Of a stretch of 64,000 nucleotides of DNA, positions 46,347-57,330 are shown piece after piece. The notes under the pieces are model-generated. The model did not search any database. It had not been told where the DNA came from and saw nothing but the letters and a program-made list of their open reading frames with translations. Every line of letters starts with the position of its first letter. The stretch's first letter is position 1. The DNA comes from Cyanobacteriota bacterium SRBZ.bins.94.201705 (GTDB taxonomy: Bacteria > Cyanobacteriota > Cyanobacteriia > Cyanobacteriales > Cyanobacteriaceae), in NCBI GenBank assembly GCA_030549855.1, contig JAUQQP010000031.1:51523-115522 (forward strand), written 5' to 3'. The position numbers and the translations under genes are program-made.

Positions 46347-48506
46347 CTACAGGTGAAATTGGGCCTCCTGACGAGCCATAGCCGCCTGTTCGGGATGTAT
46401 CCCCAGACGAGTAAGATTGAGACGGCCCTTGCTGTCGAAGCCACGGATTTTCACCACAATCTCGTCTCCCACGGACACCTCGTCCTCTACCCGGCCCACA
46501 CGGTGTTCCGCCAATTGGGAAATATGGATCATCCCTTCTTTCCCGGGCAATACCTCTACAAAGGCCCCAATATCTATAATACGGGTGACACGCCCCAAGA
46601 ACACCTCTCCCTCGTTCAGTTTACGGGTGATGTTTTGGATGAGCCGCTTCGCTTGTTGCGCCTTTTCTGCTTGGTTGGCACAAATGGTGATAGTCCCATC
46701 ATCGGCAATATCTATCTTACAACCCGTTTGCTCCGTAATAGCCTTGATAGTCTTGCCCCCAGGGCCAATTACCGTGCCAATCATCTCCGGCTCAATCTTC
46801 ATAGTCAACAGACGAGGCGCATAGGGAGACAGGTGTTTCCTCGGCTCTTGTATTACCTTCAACATCTCCTGGAGGATATGGAGACGGGCCGTCTTAGCCT
46901 GTTCAATGGCCTTGGCGATGATGTCAATAGACAAGCCCGTTATCTTCATGTCCATCTGTAGGGCAGTAATTCCCTCATCAGTGCCCGCTACCTTGAAGTC
47001 CATATCCCCCAGAAAGTCCTCTATGCCCTGAATGTCCGTCAGGATGCGCACCTCATCCCCCTCTTTGATCAACCCCATGGCGGCACCACTCACCGGCTTG
47101 GATATGGGTACCCCCGCATCCATCAACGCCAGGGTTGAACCACATACTGACCCCATGGAGGTGGACCCATTAGATGATAGCACCTCTGAAACTACACGGA
47201 TTACATAGGGAAACTCCTCCTGGGGAGGCAACACCGGTAGCAGCGCCCTCTCCGCCAAGGCCCCATGTCCAATCTCCCGACGCCCGGGTGACCGTAATGG
47301 CCTTGTTTCCCCTACGGAATAAGGAGGAAAATTATAGTGGTGCAGATACCGTTTTTCCAATTCCGGATACAAGTCGTCGGGCAACTCCTGGGCATCGGCT
47401 GAAGTCCCTAAGGTTACAATAGATAGCACCTGAGTCAGTCCTCTTTGGAAAAGGGCACTACCGTGAACTCTGGGAGGTAATACGCCAACCCGACAACTGA
47501 TAGGACGTACCTCATCCAGTCTCCGCCCATCTACTCTAACCCCCTCCTCTATAATCTGACGGCGCATCAACTCCTTGGTGAGTTTTTTGTAAAGGGTGGG
47601 GACAAGACGAGAATCCATCTCCGCCGCTAGTTTCACCTCGTGGTCATCCGGAAGGGCTTTTATAGCCTCTTCTACCTGCAATTGAATGTTGTCCAGGGCC
47701 TCCTCTCGCCCTTTCTTACCCAAGTCGAACTGTTTGAGGACCTTTTTTACCTCCTCTTGCGCCCTTTCTCGGATAAACTCATAGACGGCCTCATTGAATT
47801 CCTCTTTCTCCTCATATACCCTCTCAATGCCCAACTCCTGGAGTAGATCCTCTTGGGCTTTAATTAACTCTTGGATGGCCTCATAACCAAACTCGATGGC
47901 CTCTATAATATCCTGTTCGGGCAGTTGGTTGGCACCGGCTTCTACCATTACTACCCCATCGGGAGTCCCAGCCACTACCAAGTCCAAATCCCCCTGTTCT
48001 ATTTCCCGGAAGGTGGGGTTGATGATAAACTCATCGTTCAACAGTCCCACCCTCACGGCGGCCATAGGCCCAGCAAAAGGTATTCTGGCTAGCATGGTGG
48101 CCACAGATGCCCCCGTTACCGCCAACACGTCCGGCGGTACTTCCTCGTCCATGGAAAGGGTGGTGGCTATTATTTGAATATCATCCCTCAGCCAAGAAGG
48201 AAAAAGCGGACGCAGTGGCCTATCTATCAGACGGCTAATAAGGATAGCCCTTTCCGGAGGTTTCCCCTCCCGCCGCAGGAAACCACCAGGAATTCTTCCA
48301 GCAGCATATAATCTCTCCTCGTAGTCTACTGTGAGGGGCAAGAAATCAATGCCCTCCCTCCCCGGGGTGCGAGTGGCGGTTACTAGTACAGCAGTATCCC
48401 CCGACTGAATCAAAACAGCCCCTCCCGCTTGGGGCGCCAACAAACCTACTTGTATTTTTATGTCTCTCCCTTCAAAAAAAGCTATGGACTTATTGTATTC
48501 TTCCAT
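46347..48506 (-). CDS. pnp: Polyribonucleotide nucleotidyltransferase (PNPase)
   Basis: A phosphorolytic 3'-5' exoribonuclease; in cyanobacteria it also adds RNA tails. From the ATG at 48506 it has 719 residues. It has two RNase PH domains ([25 protein letters not shown] split by variable residues; then [21 protein letters not shown]), a linker helix, a KH domain ([15 protein letters not shown]) and an S1 domain ([11 protein letters not shown] ... [20 protein letters not shown]). It converges with ppx. Confidence 0.96.
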   Translation of the reverse strand: MEEYNKSIAFFEGRDIKIQVGLLAPQAGGAVLIQSGDTAVLVTATRTPGREGIDFLPLTVDYEERLYAAGRIPGGFLRREGKPPERAILISRLIDRPLRPLFPSWLRDDIQIIATTLSMDEEVPPDVLAVTGASVATMLARIPFAGPMAAVRVGLLNDEFIINPTFREIEQGDLDLVVAGTPDGVVMVEAGANQLPEQDIIEAIEFGYEAIQELIKAQEDLLQELGIERVYEEKEEFNEAVYEFIRERAQEEVKKVLKQFDLGKKGREEALDNIQLQVEEAIKALPDDHEVKLAAEMDSRLVPTLYKKLTKELMRRQIIEEGVRVDGRRLDEVRPISCRVGVLPPRVHGSALFQRGLTQVLSIVTLGTSADAQELPDDLYPELEKRYLHHYNFPPYSVGETRPLRSPGRREIGHGALAERALLPVLPPQEEFPYVIRVVSEVLSSNGSTSMGSVCGSTLALMDAGVPISKPVSGAAMGLIKEGDEVRILTDIQGIEDFLGDMDFKVAGTDEGITALQMDMKITGLSIDIIAKAIEQAKTARLHILQEMLKVIQEPRKHLSPYAPRLLTMKIEPEMIGTVIGPGGKTIKAITEQTGCKIDIADDGTITICANQAEKAQQAKRLIQNITRKLNEGEVFLGRVTRIIDIGAFVEVLPGKEGMIHISQLAEHRVGRVEDEVSVGDEIVVKIRGFDSKGRLNLTRLGIHPEQAAMARQEAQFHL

Positions 48507-48629
48507 TGTTCTACTCAAATCCTTCCACTTGACTTTTCTCTATTCTTTTCTTTATGTAATCGTAACATGAGTAAGGGGGCTTATGGCAGTGCAACCCCCC
48601 TGTAAAGGCCTATGGCAACAAGTCCCTAA

Positions 48630-49970
48630 TTAGTATTTCAGATTCAGAAACTGAGTGTATTCTGGGCGGAAAATAAGTTTGATTTGACCGGTGGGGCCAT
48701 TTCTGTGTTTCGCTATAATCACCTCCGCTATGCCCCTATCCGGAGTATCTGGGTGATAATACTCATCCCGGTACAACATTAACACCAAGTCCGCATCCTG
48801 TTCAATAGCCCCCGACTCCCTCAAATCTGATAACATTGGTCTTTTGTTAGTCCTCTGTTCCACTGCACGACTAAGTTGGGAAAGGGCAATTACTGGCACA
48901 TTTACCTCCCGCGCCAGGCTTTTAAGGGCACGAGTGATCCTAGACAATTCCTGTACTCTGTTTTCACTATTACTGCCCTGCATCAGCTGTAAATAGTCCA
49001 ACAACACCAAACCCAATTCCCCCTTCTTTTCTGCCTGGAGTCGACGCACTTCTGACCTCATTTGCATTACAGTTAAAGTACCAGTGTCGTCTATGTAAAT
49101 AGGCAATTCCGACAACACCCCCACTGCCCTCATCAACTCCTCCATTTCTTGTTCTGTAATACGGCCTGAACGAAGACGATTACTTTCAATTTTGGCCTCG
49201 GAAGACAGCAGTCGCATCACTAGTTGTTCCCTCGACATCTCCAGACTGAAGATAGCCACCGGGAGATGTTGTTTTTGGGCCACATTCAGGGCAATGTTGA
49301 GGGCAAAGCTGGTCTTCCCCATGGAGGGTCTGGCCGCTATAATGATCAAATCCGACCGTTGTAAACCCCCAGTCATGGCATCTAGGTCATAAAAGTGAGT
49401 GGGAATACCCGGCAGGGCTACTTTGTCCTGGAAACCCTGAATTTCTGTAAACGTTTCCACTAGAGTTTCAGAAAGAGGCACCAATCCCCTTTGTCCTCTT
49501 GTCTGGGTGAGATTAAAAATTTTCTGTTCCGCCTCATCCAACACAACATCTAAATCCTTGGTGGTGTCGTAGGCCAACTCCCCAATTTCCTTTCCTACAT
49601 TAATAAGTTGCCTCCGAACATACTTGTCTACAAGCAGCGGTACATACAACTCAATATTGGCGGAAGATACTGTCCTATCCAGCAAACTCACCAGCTTGGC
49701 CATCCCCCCCACCTTCTCCAGCAGCTCGTTGTCCTTCAACCAGGTGGAAACAGTAATCACATCAATGGGTTGTCCCTTAAAATAAAGGTGGACTGCCGCC
49801 TCATAAATGTGTCTGTGGGCGGTTACATAAAATGCCGCTGGGGGCAACAGATCTACTATTTTTTCCATACAATTGGGATCTAGGAAAATACTCCCCAGAA
49901 TTATCTCTTCCGCCTCTATGTTTTGTGGGGGGAGGGAGGTTATTGCCAAATCCGGGGTAAACTCAGTCAT
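48630..49970 (-). CDS. dnaB: Replicative DNA helicase DnaB
   Basis: This hexameric helicase unwinds the replication fork. From the ATG at 49970 it has 446 residues. The N-terminal domain has LPPQNIEAEEIILGSIFLDP. The RecA-like C-terminal domain has Walker A ARPSMGKTSFALN, IFSLEMSREQLVMRLL, GLVLLDYLQLM, VIALSQLSRAVEQRTNKRPMLSDLRESGAIEQDAD (in consecutive blocks) and KHRNGPTG. No intein interrupts it, unlike some cyanobacterial dnaB genes. The frame continues 15 codons upstream. Confidence 0.96.
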   Translation of the reverse strand: MTEFTPDLAITSLPPQNIEAEEIILGSIFLDPNCMEKIVDLLPPAAFYVTAHRHIYEAAVHLYFKGQPIDVITVSTWLKDNELLEKVGGMAKLVSLLDRTVSSANIELYVPLLVDKYVRRQLINVGKEIGELAYDTTKDLDVVLDEAEQKIFNLTQTRGQRGLVPLSETLVETFTEIQGFQDKVALPGIPTHFYDLDAMTGGLQRSDLIIIAARPSMGKTSFALNIALNVAQKQHLPVAIFSLEMSREQLVMRLLSSEAKIESNRLRSGRITEQEMEELMRAVGVLSELPIYIDDTGTLTVMQMRSEVRRLQAEKKGELGLVLLDYLQLMQGSNSENRVQELSRITRALKSLAREVNVPVIALSQLSRAVEQRTNKRPMLSDLRESGAIEQDADLVLMLYRDEYYHPDTPDRGIAEVIIAKHRNGPTGQIKLIFRPEYTQFLNLKY

Positions 49971-50030
49971 TGCCCTATAGCTACCCTTAAAGGGTGCCTC
50001 TATTGCTGCCCACAAGGGGTGGAGCTACAG

Positions 50031-51545
50031 CTACCCACCAGGGCTAGATCTACTATTCTCCCACACCTTCACGGTCCCGTCAATACCACCGGCCGCTATC
50101 CGCCTACCATCTGGACTCAGGGAGAGGGAAAAGATGCGATTGGCCTCGCTGATTTTCAGATGCCCCAACTCCAATAATGATAAAGCCCCTCCCCTTCCAC
50201 CGACTACATACCAAATTTTTATTAAACCATCGGTGCCGGCACTGTACAACAATTGGGAATCAGGACTCCAAATCAAGTCCATCACCTGGCCATGATGGGC
50301 ATTGAGCACCAAACAAGGTTCCACTTGCAAAAATATACTAAATATAGTAGTGGGCAGTTTCCAGATTTTGATAGTTCCATCGGCACAGCCAGCCGCAATG
50401 ATTTCCCCCGTGTCATTGACAGCCACCGCCTCCACCTCTGCCATGTTGCCCATCAGAATCCCCAGTTTCTCCTCCCCTCCCAATTGCCAAAGAGTAACAA
50501 GGCCATCTGAAGTCCCACTGGCTACATACCCTAGCCCCTCATGAACTGCTAAACTGGATACAGAGGCTTCGTGATAGCAACTACAAACCAATTCACCAGT
50601 GGTCAGTTCCCATTGTTTCAGAGTTTGATCATAACTGCCAGAAACAAGCAAATTCTTACTCCCCACTATAGCCAGACAGTGGACAGAGCCGGTGTGATTG
50701 GTTAAAGTGTATTCTAGTTGGAATTCTATAGACTTTTTCCCCGGCACCAACGACCAAACCCTTATCTGTTGATCCAAACCCCCCGTAGCTATGCCAAATT
50801 CCTGATAATTGTCCTGTCTGAGACAAAGACACAAAACCCCCTGGGCAGCTGCCTCCACCCTACTTACTTCTGTACCCTCTTTTAACGACCATAAGCAGAG
50901 ATATTGATCCCACGAGGTGGTAACAATATATTTTTCGTCAGCTGTAATAGCCAAATCCGTCACCGACTGACTATGAGCCTTTATTATGTGGAGACAACGC
51001 CAGGCAAGTCTAGGGGGTGGGGATACATCTATTTTTTTACTCTCCTGTAGTAGGTTTTGGTCAGGTAATTCCAAACCCCTGCGACTGGTCTGTAATTCTT
51101 GGTACAGTTTTTCTAGGTTTTTTAAACGCAACTCTATTCTGTTTTCCTTTATGTATCTTATTAGACTACTAATGGATATATTGAGACTTTCTATATCCTC
51201 CTGCAAAGAGGCAATTACCTCATTATCCGATTTAGGGGCCTCATGGAGTTTTGGGGGGATAATAACAGTCTTCTCCTCTGCCAAAAACTGGTGGAGATTC
51301 TCCCTCAGTTCCGCTACAATGGCAGAAAAGCGTTTTAACTGTACATTTAGGGCCGCCGCAATCCTGGCTTTGTGACGCAATTCCGCCCGCCAGCGACTTA
51401 TTATACCCAGTACCAGATCCACTATCAACAACAAATAAAATGGCAAATATTGCTGTGTTTTTGACGCCACCAGCAGGGCAACAAGGGTGAAAAATAGGAA
51501 AATTCCTTCTATTATTTCCAACCATAACAGGGAGATAAATTTCAT
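50031..51545 (-). CDS. Membrane-anchored WD40 repeat protein
   Basis: A 504-residue protein from the ATG at 51545. Two N-terminal membrane helices (about 6-25 and 32-50) are followed by a charged helical/coiled-coil region (55-165). Then comes a seven-bladed WD40 propeller (about 185-495), with repeats such as HSQSVTDLAITADEKYIVTTSWDQYLCLWSL, split by loops, and SLSPDGRRIAAGGIDGTVKVW. It is probably a cytoplasmic scaffold tied to the membrane. It starts ten bases after the mgtE stop and ends 60 bases before dnaB. Confidence 0.85.
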   Translation of the reverse strand: MKFISLLWLEIIEGIFLFFTLVALLVASKTQQYLPFYLLLIVDLVLGIISRWRAELRHKARIAAALNVQLKRFSAIVAELRENLHQFLAEEKTVIIPPKLHEAPKSDNEVIASLQEDIESLNISISSLIRYIKENRIELRLKNLEKLYQELQTSRRGLELPDQNLLQESKKIDVSPPPRLAWRCLHIIKAHSQSVTDLAITADEKYIVTTSWDQYLCLWSLKEGTEVSRVEAAAQGVLCLCLRQDNYQEFGIATGGLDQQIRVWSLVPGKKSIEFQLEYTLTNHTGSVHCLAIVGSKNLLVSGSYDQTLKQWELTTGELVCSCYHEASVSSLAVHEGLGYVASGTSDGLVTLWQLGGEEKLGILMGNMAEVEAVAVNDTGEIIAAGCADGTIKIWKLPTTIFSIFLQVEPCLVLNAHHGQVMDLIWSPDSQLLYSAGTDGLIKIWYVVGGRGGALSLLELGHLKISEANRIFSLSLSPDGRRIAAGGIDGTVKVWENSRSSPGG

Positions 51546-51555
51546 AATTATTCCC

Positions 51556-52953
51556 CTAGATTCCCAGTAGGAAGCGAGCAATATAAAAGTAAATTAATAC
51601 CCCCAAAACATCCACAATCGTAGTAATAAAAGGGGCAGACATTAGGGCAGGATCCAGTCCTAGACGACGGAAAAAAAAAGGCAAAAAAGAACCAGCCACC
51701 GTAGAGATTACAGAAATAGCTAAAAGACTTAAGCCCACGGCCGCCGCCACAATAGGATTTCTCCGGGTGTGGGGCAGAAAATAAGCCCAAATGGAGGTCA
51801 AAACCGCCAACATGATCCCCAAAAGTACACCCGCCACCCCCTCCCTTAGGATTACCCTTACTGCCCCCAATTTTTCCAACTGCCCTGTGGTCAACCCCCT
51901 GATTACCACCGTGGAAGACTGGGTACCTATATTACCTCCCGTACCAATTAAAAGAGGTATAAAGGCGGCCAACACCGTCACCTTGCTAATCACCGCTTCT
52001 TGAGAACCAATGATACTACCGGTTAGGGTGTTAGTGAAAAGAAGTACTAATAACCAAGTTAAACGGCGACGGGCAATGGTAAACAAACCCTGGCGGAAAT
52101 AATTGTAACCATCCCCAGCAGGCACCGCCCCTAGGGCATAGATCTCCTCCGTGGCTTCTTGCTCTAAAATGTCAATAACATCGTCTACGGTAACAATCCC
52201 CACCAGCCTCAACTCCCTGTCCACCACCGGAATCGCCAACAAGTCGTATCTTTGAATCAAATGGGCTACCTCCTCCTGGGAAGTGTCTGTCTTCACGTAA
52301 ATCACATCTCTTGTCATTATTTGTTCCAGGGTTTCCTCCGGTTGGTGGATTACTAAATCTCTCAAAGAAACTACACCCATTAAGTGACGAGAATCATCGG
52401 TAACATAAATGTAATAAACCAGTTCGGTACGTCCGGCTAGGGTATGTAATCTTTCAATGGTATCCTCCACAGTAAGATTTTGTTTGACGGCTACATATTC
52501 CGGTGTCATGATTCTGCCGGCAGTGCCCTCCTCATACCCCAGCAGCAGGTTAGTAGCCTGTCTCTCCTCCGGACTGAGTTGTTCTAAAATACGACTTACT
52601 ACACTGGCAGGCAGTTCATCAAACAGACGCGCCCTATCGTCAGGAGACATTTGCCCTACTATGTCGATTACCTCCTGCCGTTTAAACTGTTCGATGAGAG
52701 ACTGTTGACAGGAAGGCTCAAGATGCTCGTATACACTTATAGCTACATCCTTACTGAGGAGGCGAAAGGCAATCAGTTGCAGCCCCTCCGGAAGACGCTC
52801 GATGGCTTCAGCAATGTCTGCCGGGTGTACCGGTTGCAACAGAGTCTTTATCCCCTCTAAATTATTCTGCTCCAAAAACAGTTTCAGTTGCCCCGCTACC
52901 AATTCCCTTAACTCCTGACGAGGATCAGTTTTGACTACAATGGATTCGGACAT
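51556..52953 (-). CDS. mgtE: Magnesium transporter MgtE (copy 1)
   Basis: A 465-residue Mg2+ channel. The N-domain (PVHPADIAEAIERLP ... MSPDDRARLFDELP) and two CBS domains (MTPEYVAVKQNLTVEDTIE; MTRDVIYVKTDTSQEEVAHL) form the cytosolic Mg2+ sensor. DVIDILEQEATEEIYALG leads into five membrane helices with TGGNIGTQSST and LDPALMSAPFITTIVD, which hold the pore aspartate. All domains are intact. Confidence 0.95.
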   Translation of the reverse strand: MSESIVVKTDPRQELRELVAGQLKLFLEQNNLEGIKTLLQPVHPADIAEAIERLPEGLQLIAFRLLSKDVAISVYEHLEPSCQQSLIEQFKRQEVIDIVGQMSPDDRARLFDELPASVVSRILEQLSPEERQATNLLLGYEEGTAGRIMTPEYVAVKQNLTVEDTIERLHTLAGRTELVYYIYVTDDSRHLMGVVSLRDLVIHQPEETLEQIMTRDVIYVKTDTSQEEVAHLIQRYDLLAIPVVDRELRLVGIVTVDDVIDILEQEATEEIYALGAVPAGDGYNYFRQGLFTIARRRLTWLLVLLFTNTLTGSIIGSQEAVISKVTVLAAFIPLLIGTGGNIGTQSSTVVIRGLTTGQLEKLGAVRVILREGVAGVLLGIMLAVLTSIWAYFLPHTRRNPIVAAAVGLSLLAISVISTVAGSFLPFFFRRLGLDPALMSAPFITTIVDVLGVLIYFYIARFLLGI

Positions 52954-52993
52954 AAAATTACCTCCTGTTAAAAACAGTTACAGCAACTCCCCC

Positions 52994-54391
52994 TTATATG
53001 CCCAACATGGCCTTGGCAATGTTAAAATACACAAAAATACTTACCACATCTACGGCTGTAGTGATAAAAGGCCCAGACATCAAGGCTGGATCCAGGCCAA
53101 AACGACGAAACAAAAAAGGTAACAAAGCCCCGGCAGTAGAAGCCAAAGTGCAAATCAGAGTGAGGGTCAAACCTACAGTAAAAGCAATCAGGATATTCCC
53201 CCGGTTATTGGGCAGAAGGTAAGCCCAAATCATGGCCACCACCCCCAGCAGAATTCCCAGAATCAACCCCGCTAGCGTCTCCTTTACAATTGCACCTGCC
53301 GCGCCCAAATCCCTAATCTCATCAGTGCTTATGCCTCTTATTACCACAGTAGAAGATTGAGCCCCTACATTCCCCCCAGTATCCGCCAACAGGGGCATAA
53401 AGGCTGCTAAAATGGCATGCTGGCTTAATAGTGTCTCCTGGGCCCCAATAATAGACCCAGTGATACTATTGGTCAACAGTAGGATTAGCAACCATCCTAC
53501 CCTCCTTCTGGCAATGGTAAACAGATTTGTCTCAAAGTAGTCTTCCTCCTCCGACTGCAAGCCACTCAGTTTATATATGTCCTCTGTGGTTTCCTCCTCC
53601 AAAATGTCTATAATGTCATCTACAGTCACTACCCCCACTATTCTCTTCTCCCTGTCCACCACCGGTATAGCAAAGAAGTCATAGCGTTTGATTAGTTTAG
53701 CTACCTCTTCCTGGTCTGTACTGGTGTACACATAGACCACATCCCTCTTCATTATTTCCCTAATTACCGTCTTCTTGTCATTCATTATCAGGTCTCTAAA
53801 GGACACCACTCCTTGTAATTTTCTGGTATCATCAACCACATACACATAGTAGATAAGTTCGGAAGTGCGGGCACAGGAGCGAATTTTGGTGAGGGTTTCC
53901 GCAATGGTGAGGGTCTCCCGAACACAAATGTACTCCGGCGTCATGATCCTGCCGGCAGTGCCCTCCTCATACCCTAGCAGCAGGTTGGTAGCCTGTCTTT
54001 CCTCTGGACTGAGTTGGGAGAGGATTCTGGCAACTACCGCGGCGGGCAGTTCATCAAACAGACGGGCCCGATCGTCAGGAGACATCTTGTCCACAATGTC
54101 GATGACATCCTGGCGTTTAAAGTCTTCTATTAGGGCCTGTTGTACCTTTGAATCCAAATGCTCGTACACCTCGATAGCCTTATCCTTGTCTAGAAGTCTA
54201 AAAGCAATAGCCTGTTCAGATTCTGGCAAATCCTCTATGGCTTCCGCAATGTCCACCGGCTGTACAGGAATTAAAAGAGTCTTCGCCCCTTCTAGGTTAT
54301 TCTGTGCCAGTAGCAAGTGTAACTGAGAACGAACTAACTGCCTCAGCTCATGCCGGGAATTGTTGCTGACAACACCTGGATTTCCATTCAC
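52994..54391 (-). CDS. mgtE: Magnesium transporter MgtE (copy 2)
   Basis: A second 465-residue MgtE of identical length and domain order, 40 bases upstream of copy 1. The sensor motifs PVQPVDIAEAIEDLP and MSPDDRARLFDELP, the CBS pair, DIIDILEEETTEDIYKLSG, TGGNVGAQSST and LDPALMSGPFITTAVD are all present. The two copies are clearly paralogous but quite diverged outside the motifs, so the duplication is old. Different Mg2+ set points would be one explanation for keeping both. Confidence 0.95.
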   Translation of the reverse strand: MNGNPGVVSNNSRHELRQLVRSQLHLLLAQNNLEGAKTLLIPVQPVDIAEAIEDLPESEQAIAFRLLDKDKAIEVYEHLDSKVQQALIEDFKRQDVIDIVDKMSPDDRARLFDELPAAVVARILSQLSPEERQATNLLLGYEEGTAGRIMTPEYICVRETLTIAETLTKIRSCARTSELIYYVYVVDDTRKLQGVVSFRDLIMNDKKTVIREIMKRDVVYVYTSTDQEEVAKLIKRYDFFAIPVVDREKRIVGVVTVDDIIDILEEETTEDIYKLSGLQSEEEDYFETNLFTIARRRVGWLLILLLTNSITGSIIGAQETLLSQHAILAAFMPLLADTGGNVGAQSSTVVIRGISTDEIRDLGAAGAIVKETLAGLILGILLGVVAMIWAYLLPNNRGNILIAFTVGLTLTLICTLASTAGALLPFLFRRFGLDPALMSGPFITTAVDVVSIFVYFNIAKAMLGI

Positions 54392-54453
54392 CGCCTTTCT
54401 CCCTTTGCTCTTCTCATCGACTTATCATTTTAACCCCCACCTTTAGACGTCAG

Positions 54454-54467
54454 AAAAGTTAACTTTT
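54454..54467. promoter_or_regulatory. 14-base palindrome AAAAGTTAACTTTT
   Basis: A perfect inverted repeat followed by more T lies in the 169-base gap between the divergent mgtE (54391) and glgP (54561). It could be an operator or simply an AT-rich promoter element. Confidence 0.35.
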
Positions 54468-54560
54468 TTTAAGTGTTTTTCGCAACAAAATTTTGCTCAA
54501 AGGAAGACAAAGCAGGAGTTAAACTTTAATAGAGACTGCCAGGAGGTAAGGGAGGTTACA

Positions 54561-57143
54561 ATGAGTCTATTTGACCTTTTTTCTGCTAAAAATACTCCAG
54601 TACAAAATAACACCCCCACTAACAACGATAACATGCCCCAAGAAGACGAACGCACCGGTATCTCTGTTGCTACCCTCAAAAAGGCTATTGCCAACAACCT
54701 GTTTTATGCCCTAGGTAAATTCCCCGCTACAGCTACCGACAATGACTACTATATGGCCCTGGCTTACACTGTTAGAGACAGAATGCTACAACGCTGGCTG
54801 GCCTCCGCTAACAGTTACTGGGAAAACAAAAATCGCATGGTTTGTTATCTGTCGGCAGAATATCTCTTAGGCCCCCATTTGGCTAATAATTTACTTAATC
54901 TGGGTATCTATGAGCCAGTAAAACAAGCAGTAGAAGAGTTGGGACTGAATCTAGAACGTCTGATAGACTTAGAAGAAGAACCTGGTTTAGGTAGTGGCGG
55001 CTTGGGTAGACTGGCTGCCTGTTACCTGGAATCCATGGCTACCCTCCAAATCCCCGCCATCGGCTATGGCATCCGCTATGAATACGGCATTTTTGACCAA
55101 GAAATCCGCGACGGCTGGCAGGTAGAAATCACCGACTTGTGGCTACGATACGGCAACCCCTGGGAAATGCGTCGCTCAGAAGTTACCTATGAGGTCAAAT
55201 TTGGCGGCTATGTAGAACATTATACCGATTCCGCCGGCCGTTTTTGCAGTCGTTGGCATCCCCACCTCGTAGTTAAGGGCGTTGCCTATGATACCCCTAT
55301 TCTCGGCTATCGTGTCAATAACGCCAATACCCTCCGCCTTTGGAAAGCAGAAGCCCCCGAGTCCTTTGACTTCCAAGCCTTCAATGTGGGAGACTATTAT
55401 GGGGCTGTCCACGAAAAAACTATCTGTGAAAACATTAGTAAGGTATTGTACCCCAACGACGAACCTCTACAAGGTAAACAACTTAGACTACAACAGCAAT
55501 ACTTCTTTGTATCCTGTTCCCTCCAAGATATGCTTCAAATGCATCTGGCTAGGGGAGAAAAAATTGAAACCTTCCATGAAAAGTTTGTAGTACAACTCAA
55601 CGACACCCACCCGGCTATAGCACCAGCAGAGTTAATGCGTTTATTGTTGGATGAGCATTTCCTGGATTGGGATACCGCCTGGCATATTACTACCAACACC
55701 TTTGCCTATACCAATCACACTCTCATGCCAGAAGCCCTAGAAAAATGGGATTTGGAATTATTCGGTAGTCTTTTCCCTCGTCACCTGGAAATTATCTATG
55801 AAATCAATCGTCGTCATCTGGACCAAGTGGCCATAAAATTCCTTGGTAACCTGGAGAAAATCAGAAACCTCTCCCTCATCGAAGAAGGCGAAAGAAAAGC
55901 CCTACGAATGGCTTCCCTAGCCTCTGTTAGCAGTTTTGCCATCAACGGCGTCTCCGCCATCCACTCCCAACTGCTGCAAGAAACTGTTTTGAAAGACTGG
56001 TATCAATTCTCCCCCGAAAAATTTACCAATATTACCAATGGCGTTACCCCCCGTCGTTGGCTAGCCTTGATTAACCCCTCCCTCAGCCGCTTGATTACCG
56101 ACTGCCTCGGCAGCGACGAGTGGTTGAAAAACCTCGACTTATTAAAAGATTTAGAAAAACATGCTACCTCCTCTAGCTTCCAGGAAAAATGGCGCCAAGT
56201 AAAACGGGAAAACAAAGTAAACCTGGCGCGTTATATCCAGCAAAAGGTTGGTGTGGTAGTCAACCCCGACTCCATTTTCGACGTGATGGTAAAACGAATT
56301 CACGAATACAAACGCCAACACCTCAAAGTCTTACACATCATCACCCTTTACAACCGTCTCAAACGCAATCCCGACTTGGACATCCCTCCCTACACCTTCA
56401 TTTTCGGCGGTAAGGCTGCACCTGGCTACTGGATGGCTAAATTGATTATCAAGTTGATCAACAGTGTCGCCGATGTAATCAACAATGATCCAGATGTTAA
56501 AGACCGTATCAAAGTAGTATTTATTCCAGACTACAATGTCACCGTGGCCCAGAAGATTATACCAGCCGCAGACATCTCTGAACAAATCTCTTTGGCGGGT
56601 AAGGAGGCTTCTGGCACCAGTAATATGAAGTTTGCCATGAATGGTGCCATTACCGTAGGCACTCTCGATGGTGCTAATATCGAAATCCGTGACTGTGTAG
56701 GGGAGGAAAACTTCTTCTCCTTCGGTTTAACTGTAGACCAAGTCAAACAACTCAGTCGCCGTACCCCCTACCCCAAGAAGTATTATATCAGCAACCAGGC
56801 CCTCCAAGTAGCCATTGACCAGATTGCCACCGGTTTCTTCTCCCATCTAGATAGCAGTCTTTTCCACGATTTGGTTGACAACCTATTGTACCATGACCCC
56901 TTCTTCGTCCTCGCTGACTATCAACCCTATGTAGATTGTCATGAACATGTTGCCCTCGCCTACAAAGATAAGGTACAATGGACTAAGATGTCTATCCTTA
57001 ACACTGCCCGCATCGGCAAGTTTTCCAGTGATCGCAGTGTAAAAGAATACGCCGAGAGAATCTGGAAAATCCAAGCCACTCCTGTGGAATTGGTTGACTT
57101 ATGTCCTTCCGGTGAGTGTAAGTTGGTAAGTACTCCTTCCTAA
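54561..57143 (+). CDS. glgP: Glycogen/alpha-glucan phosphorylase
   Basis: This PLP enzyme releases glucose-1-phosphate from glycogen. It has 860 residues. An Asn/Pro-rich tail of about 25 residues precedes ALAYTVRDRMLQRWLAS. Motifs are LSAEYLLGPHL, EPGLGSGGLGRLAACYLESMA, IGYGIRYEYGIFDQ, FVVQLNDTHPAIAPAELMRLL, TNHTLMPEALEKW and NITNGVTPRRWL. VKRIHEYKRQ precedes the PLP lysine region GKEASGTSNMKFAMNGA and TVGTLDGANIEI. A clear terminator follows. Confidence 0.96.
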   Translation: MSLFDLFSAKNTPVQNNTPTNNDNMPQEDERTGISVATLKKAIANNLFYALGKFPATATDNDYYMALAYTVRDRMLQRWLASANSYWENKNRMVCYLSAEYLLGPHLANNLLNLGIYEPVKQAVEELGLNLERLIDLEEEPGLGSGGLGRLAACYLESMATLQIPAIGYGIRYEYGIFDQEIRDGWQVEITDLWLRYGNPWEMRRSEVTYEVKFGGYVEHYTDSAGRFCSRWHPHLVVKGVAYDTPILGYRVNNANTLRLWKAEAPESFDFQAFNVGDYYGAVHEKTICENISKVLYPNDEPLQGKQLRLQQQYFFVSCSLQDMLQMHLARGEKIETFHEKFVVQLNDTHPAIAPAELMRLLLDEHFLDWDTAWHITTNTFAYTNHTLMPEALEKWDLELFGSLFPRHLEIIYEINRRHLDQVAIKFLGNLEKIRNLSLIEEGERKALRMASLASVSSFAINGVSAIHSQLLQETVLKDWYQFSPEKFTNITNGVTPRRWLALINPSLSRLITDCLGSDEWLKNLDLLKDLEKHATSSSFQEKWRQVKRENKVNLARYIQQKVGVVVNPDSIFDVMVKRIHEYKRQHLKVLHIITLYNRLKRNPDLDIPPYTFIFGGKAAPGYWMAKLIIKLINSVADVINNDPDVKDRIKVVFIPDYNVTVAQKIIPAADISEQISLAGKEASGTSNMKFAMNGAITVGTLDGANIEIRDCVGEENFFSFGLTVDQVKQLSRRTPYPKKYYISNQALQVAIDQIATGFFSHLDSSLFHDLVDNLLYHDPFFVLADYQPYVDCHEHVALAYKDKVQWTKMSILNTARIGKFSSDRSVKEYAERIWKIQATPVELVDLCPSGECKLVSTPS

Positions 57144-57178
57144 TTGTTCCCCGTTTTAAATTACTTTAATTTCCCTCC

Positions 57179-57204
57179 GGACTCAATTGGAGTCCTTTTT
57201 TTTT
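57179..57204 (+). terminator. Rho-independent terminator of glgP
   Basis: GGACTC-AATTG-GAGTCC, a perfect six-pair stem, is followed by nine T. It begins 36 bases after the glgP stop codon. Confidence 0.93.
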
Positions 57205-57330
57205 ACAATACTGTCTGTTTTGAATGCAAAGTTTATTCTTGAAGTTAGTTGTGCTCTAGAAATTTTCCCACAAGGAGAATAGGCCATAGTTGTTAAAAGT
57301 GCAAGGGGGGAGTATAATGAGGGCAAGACT

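Noticed and set aside
48630..49970. Intein in dnaB
   Set aside because: The helicase motifs run without interruption over a normal length.
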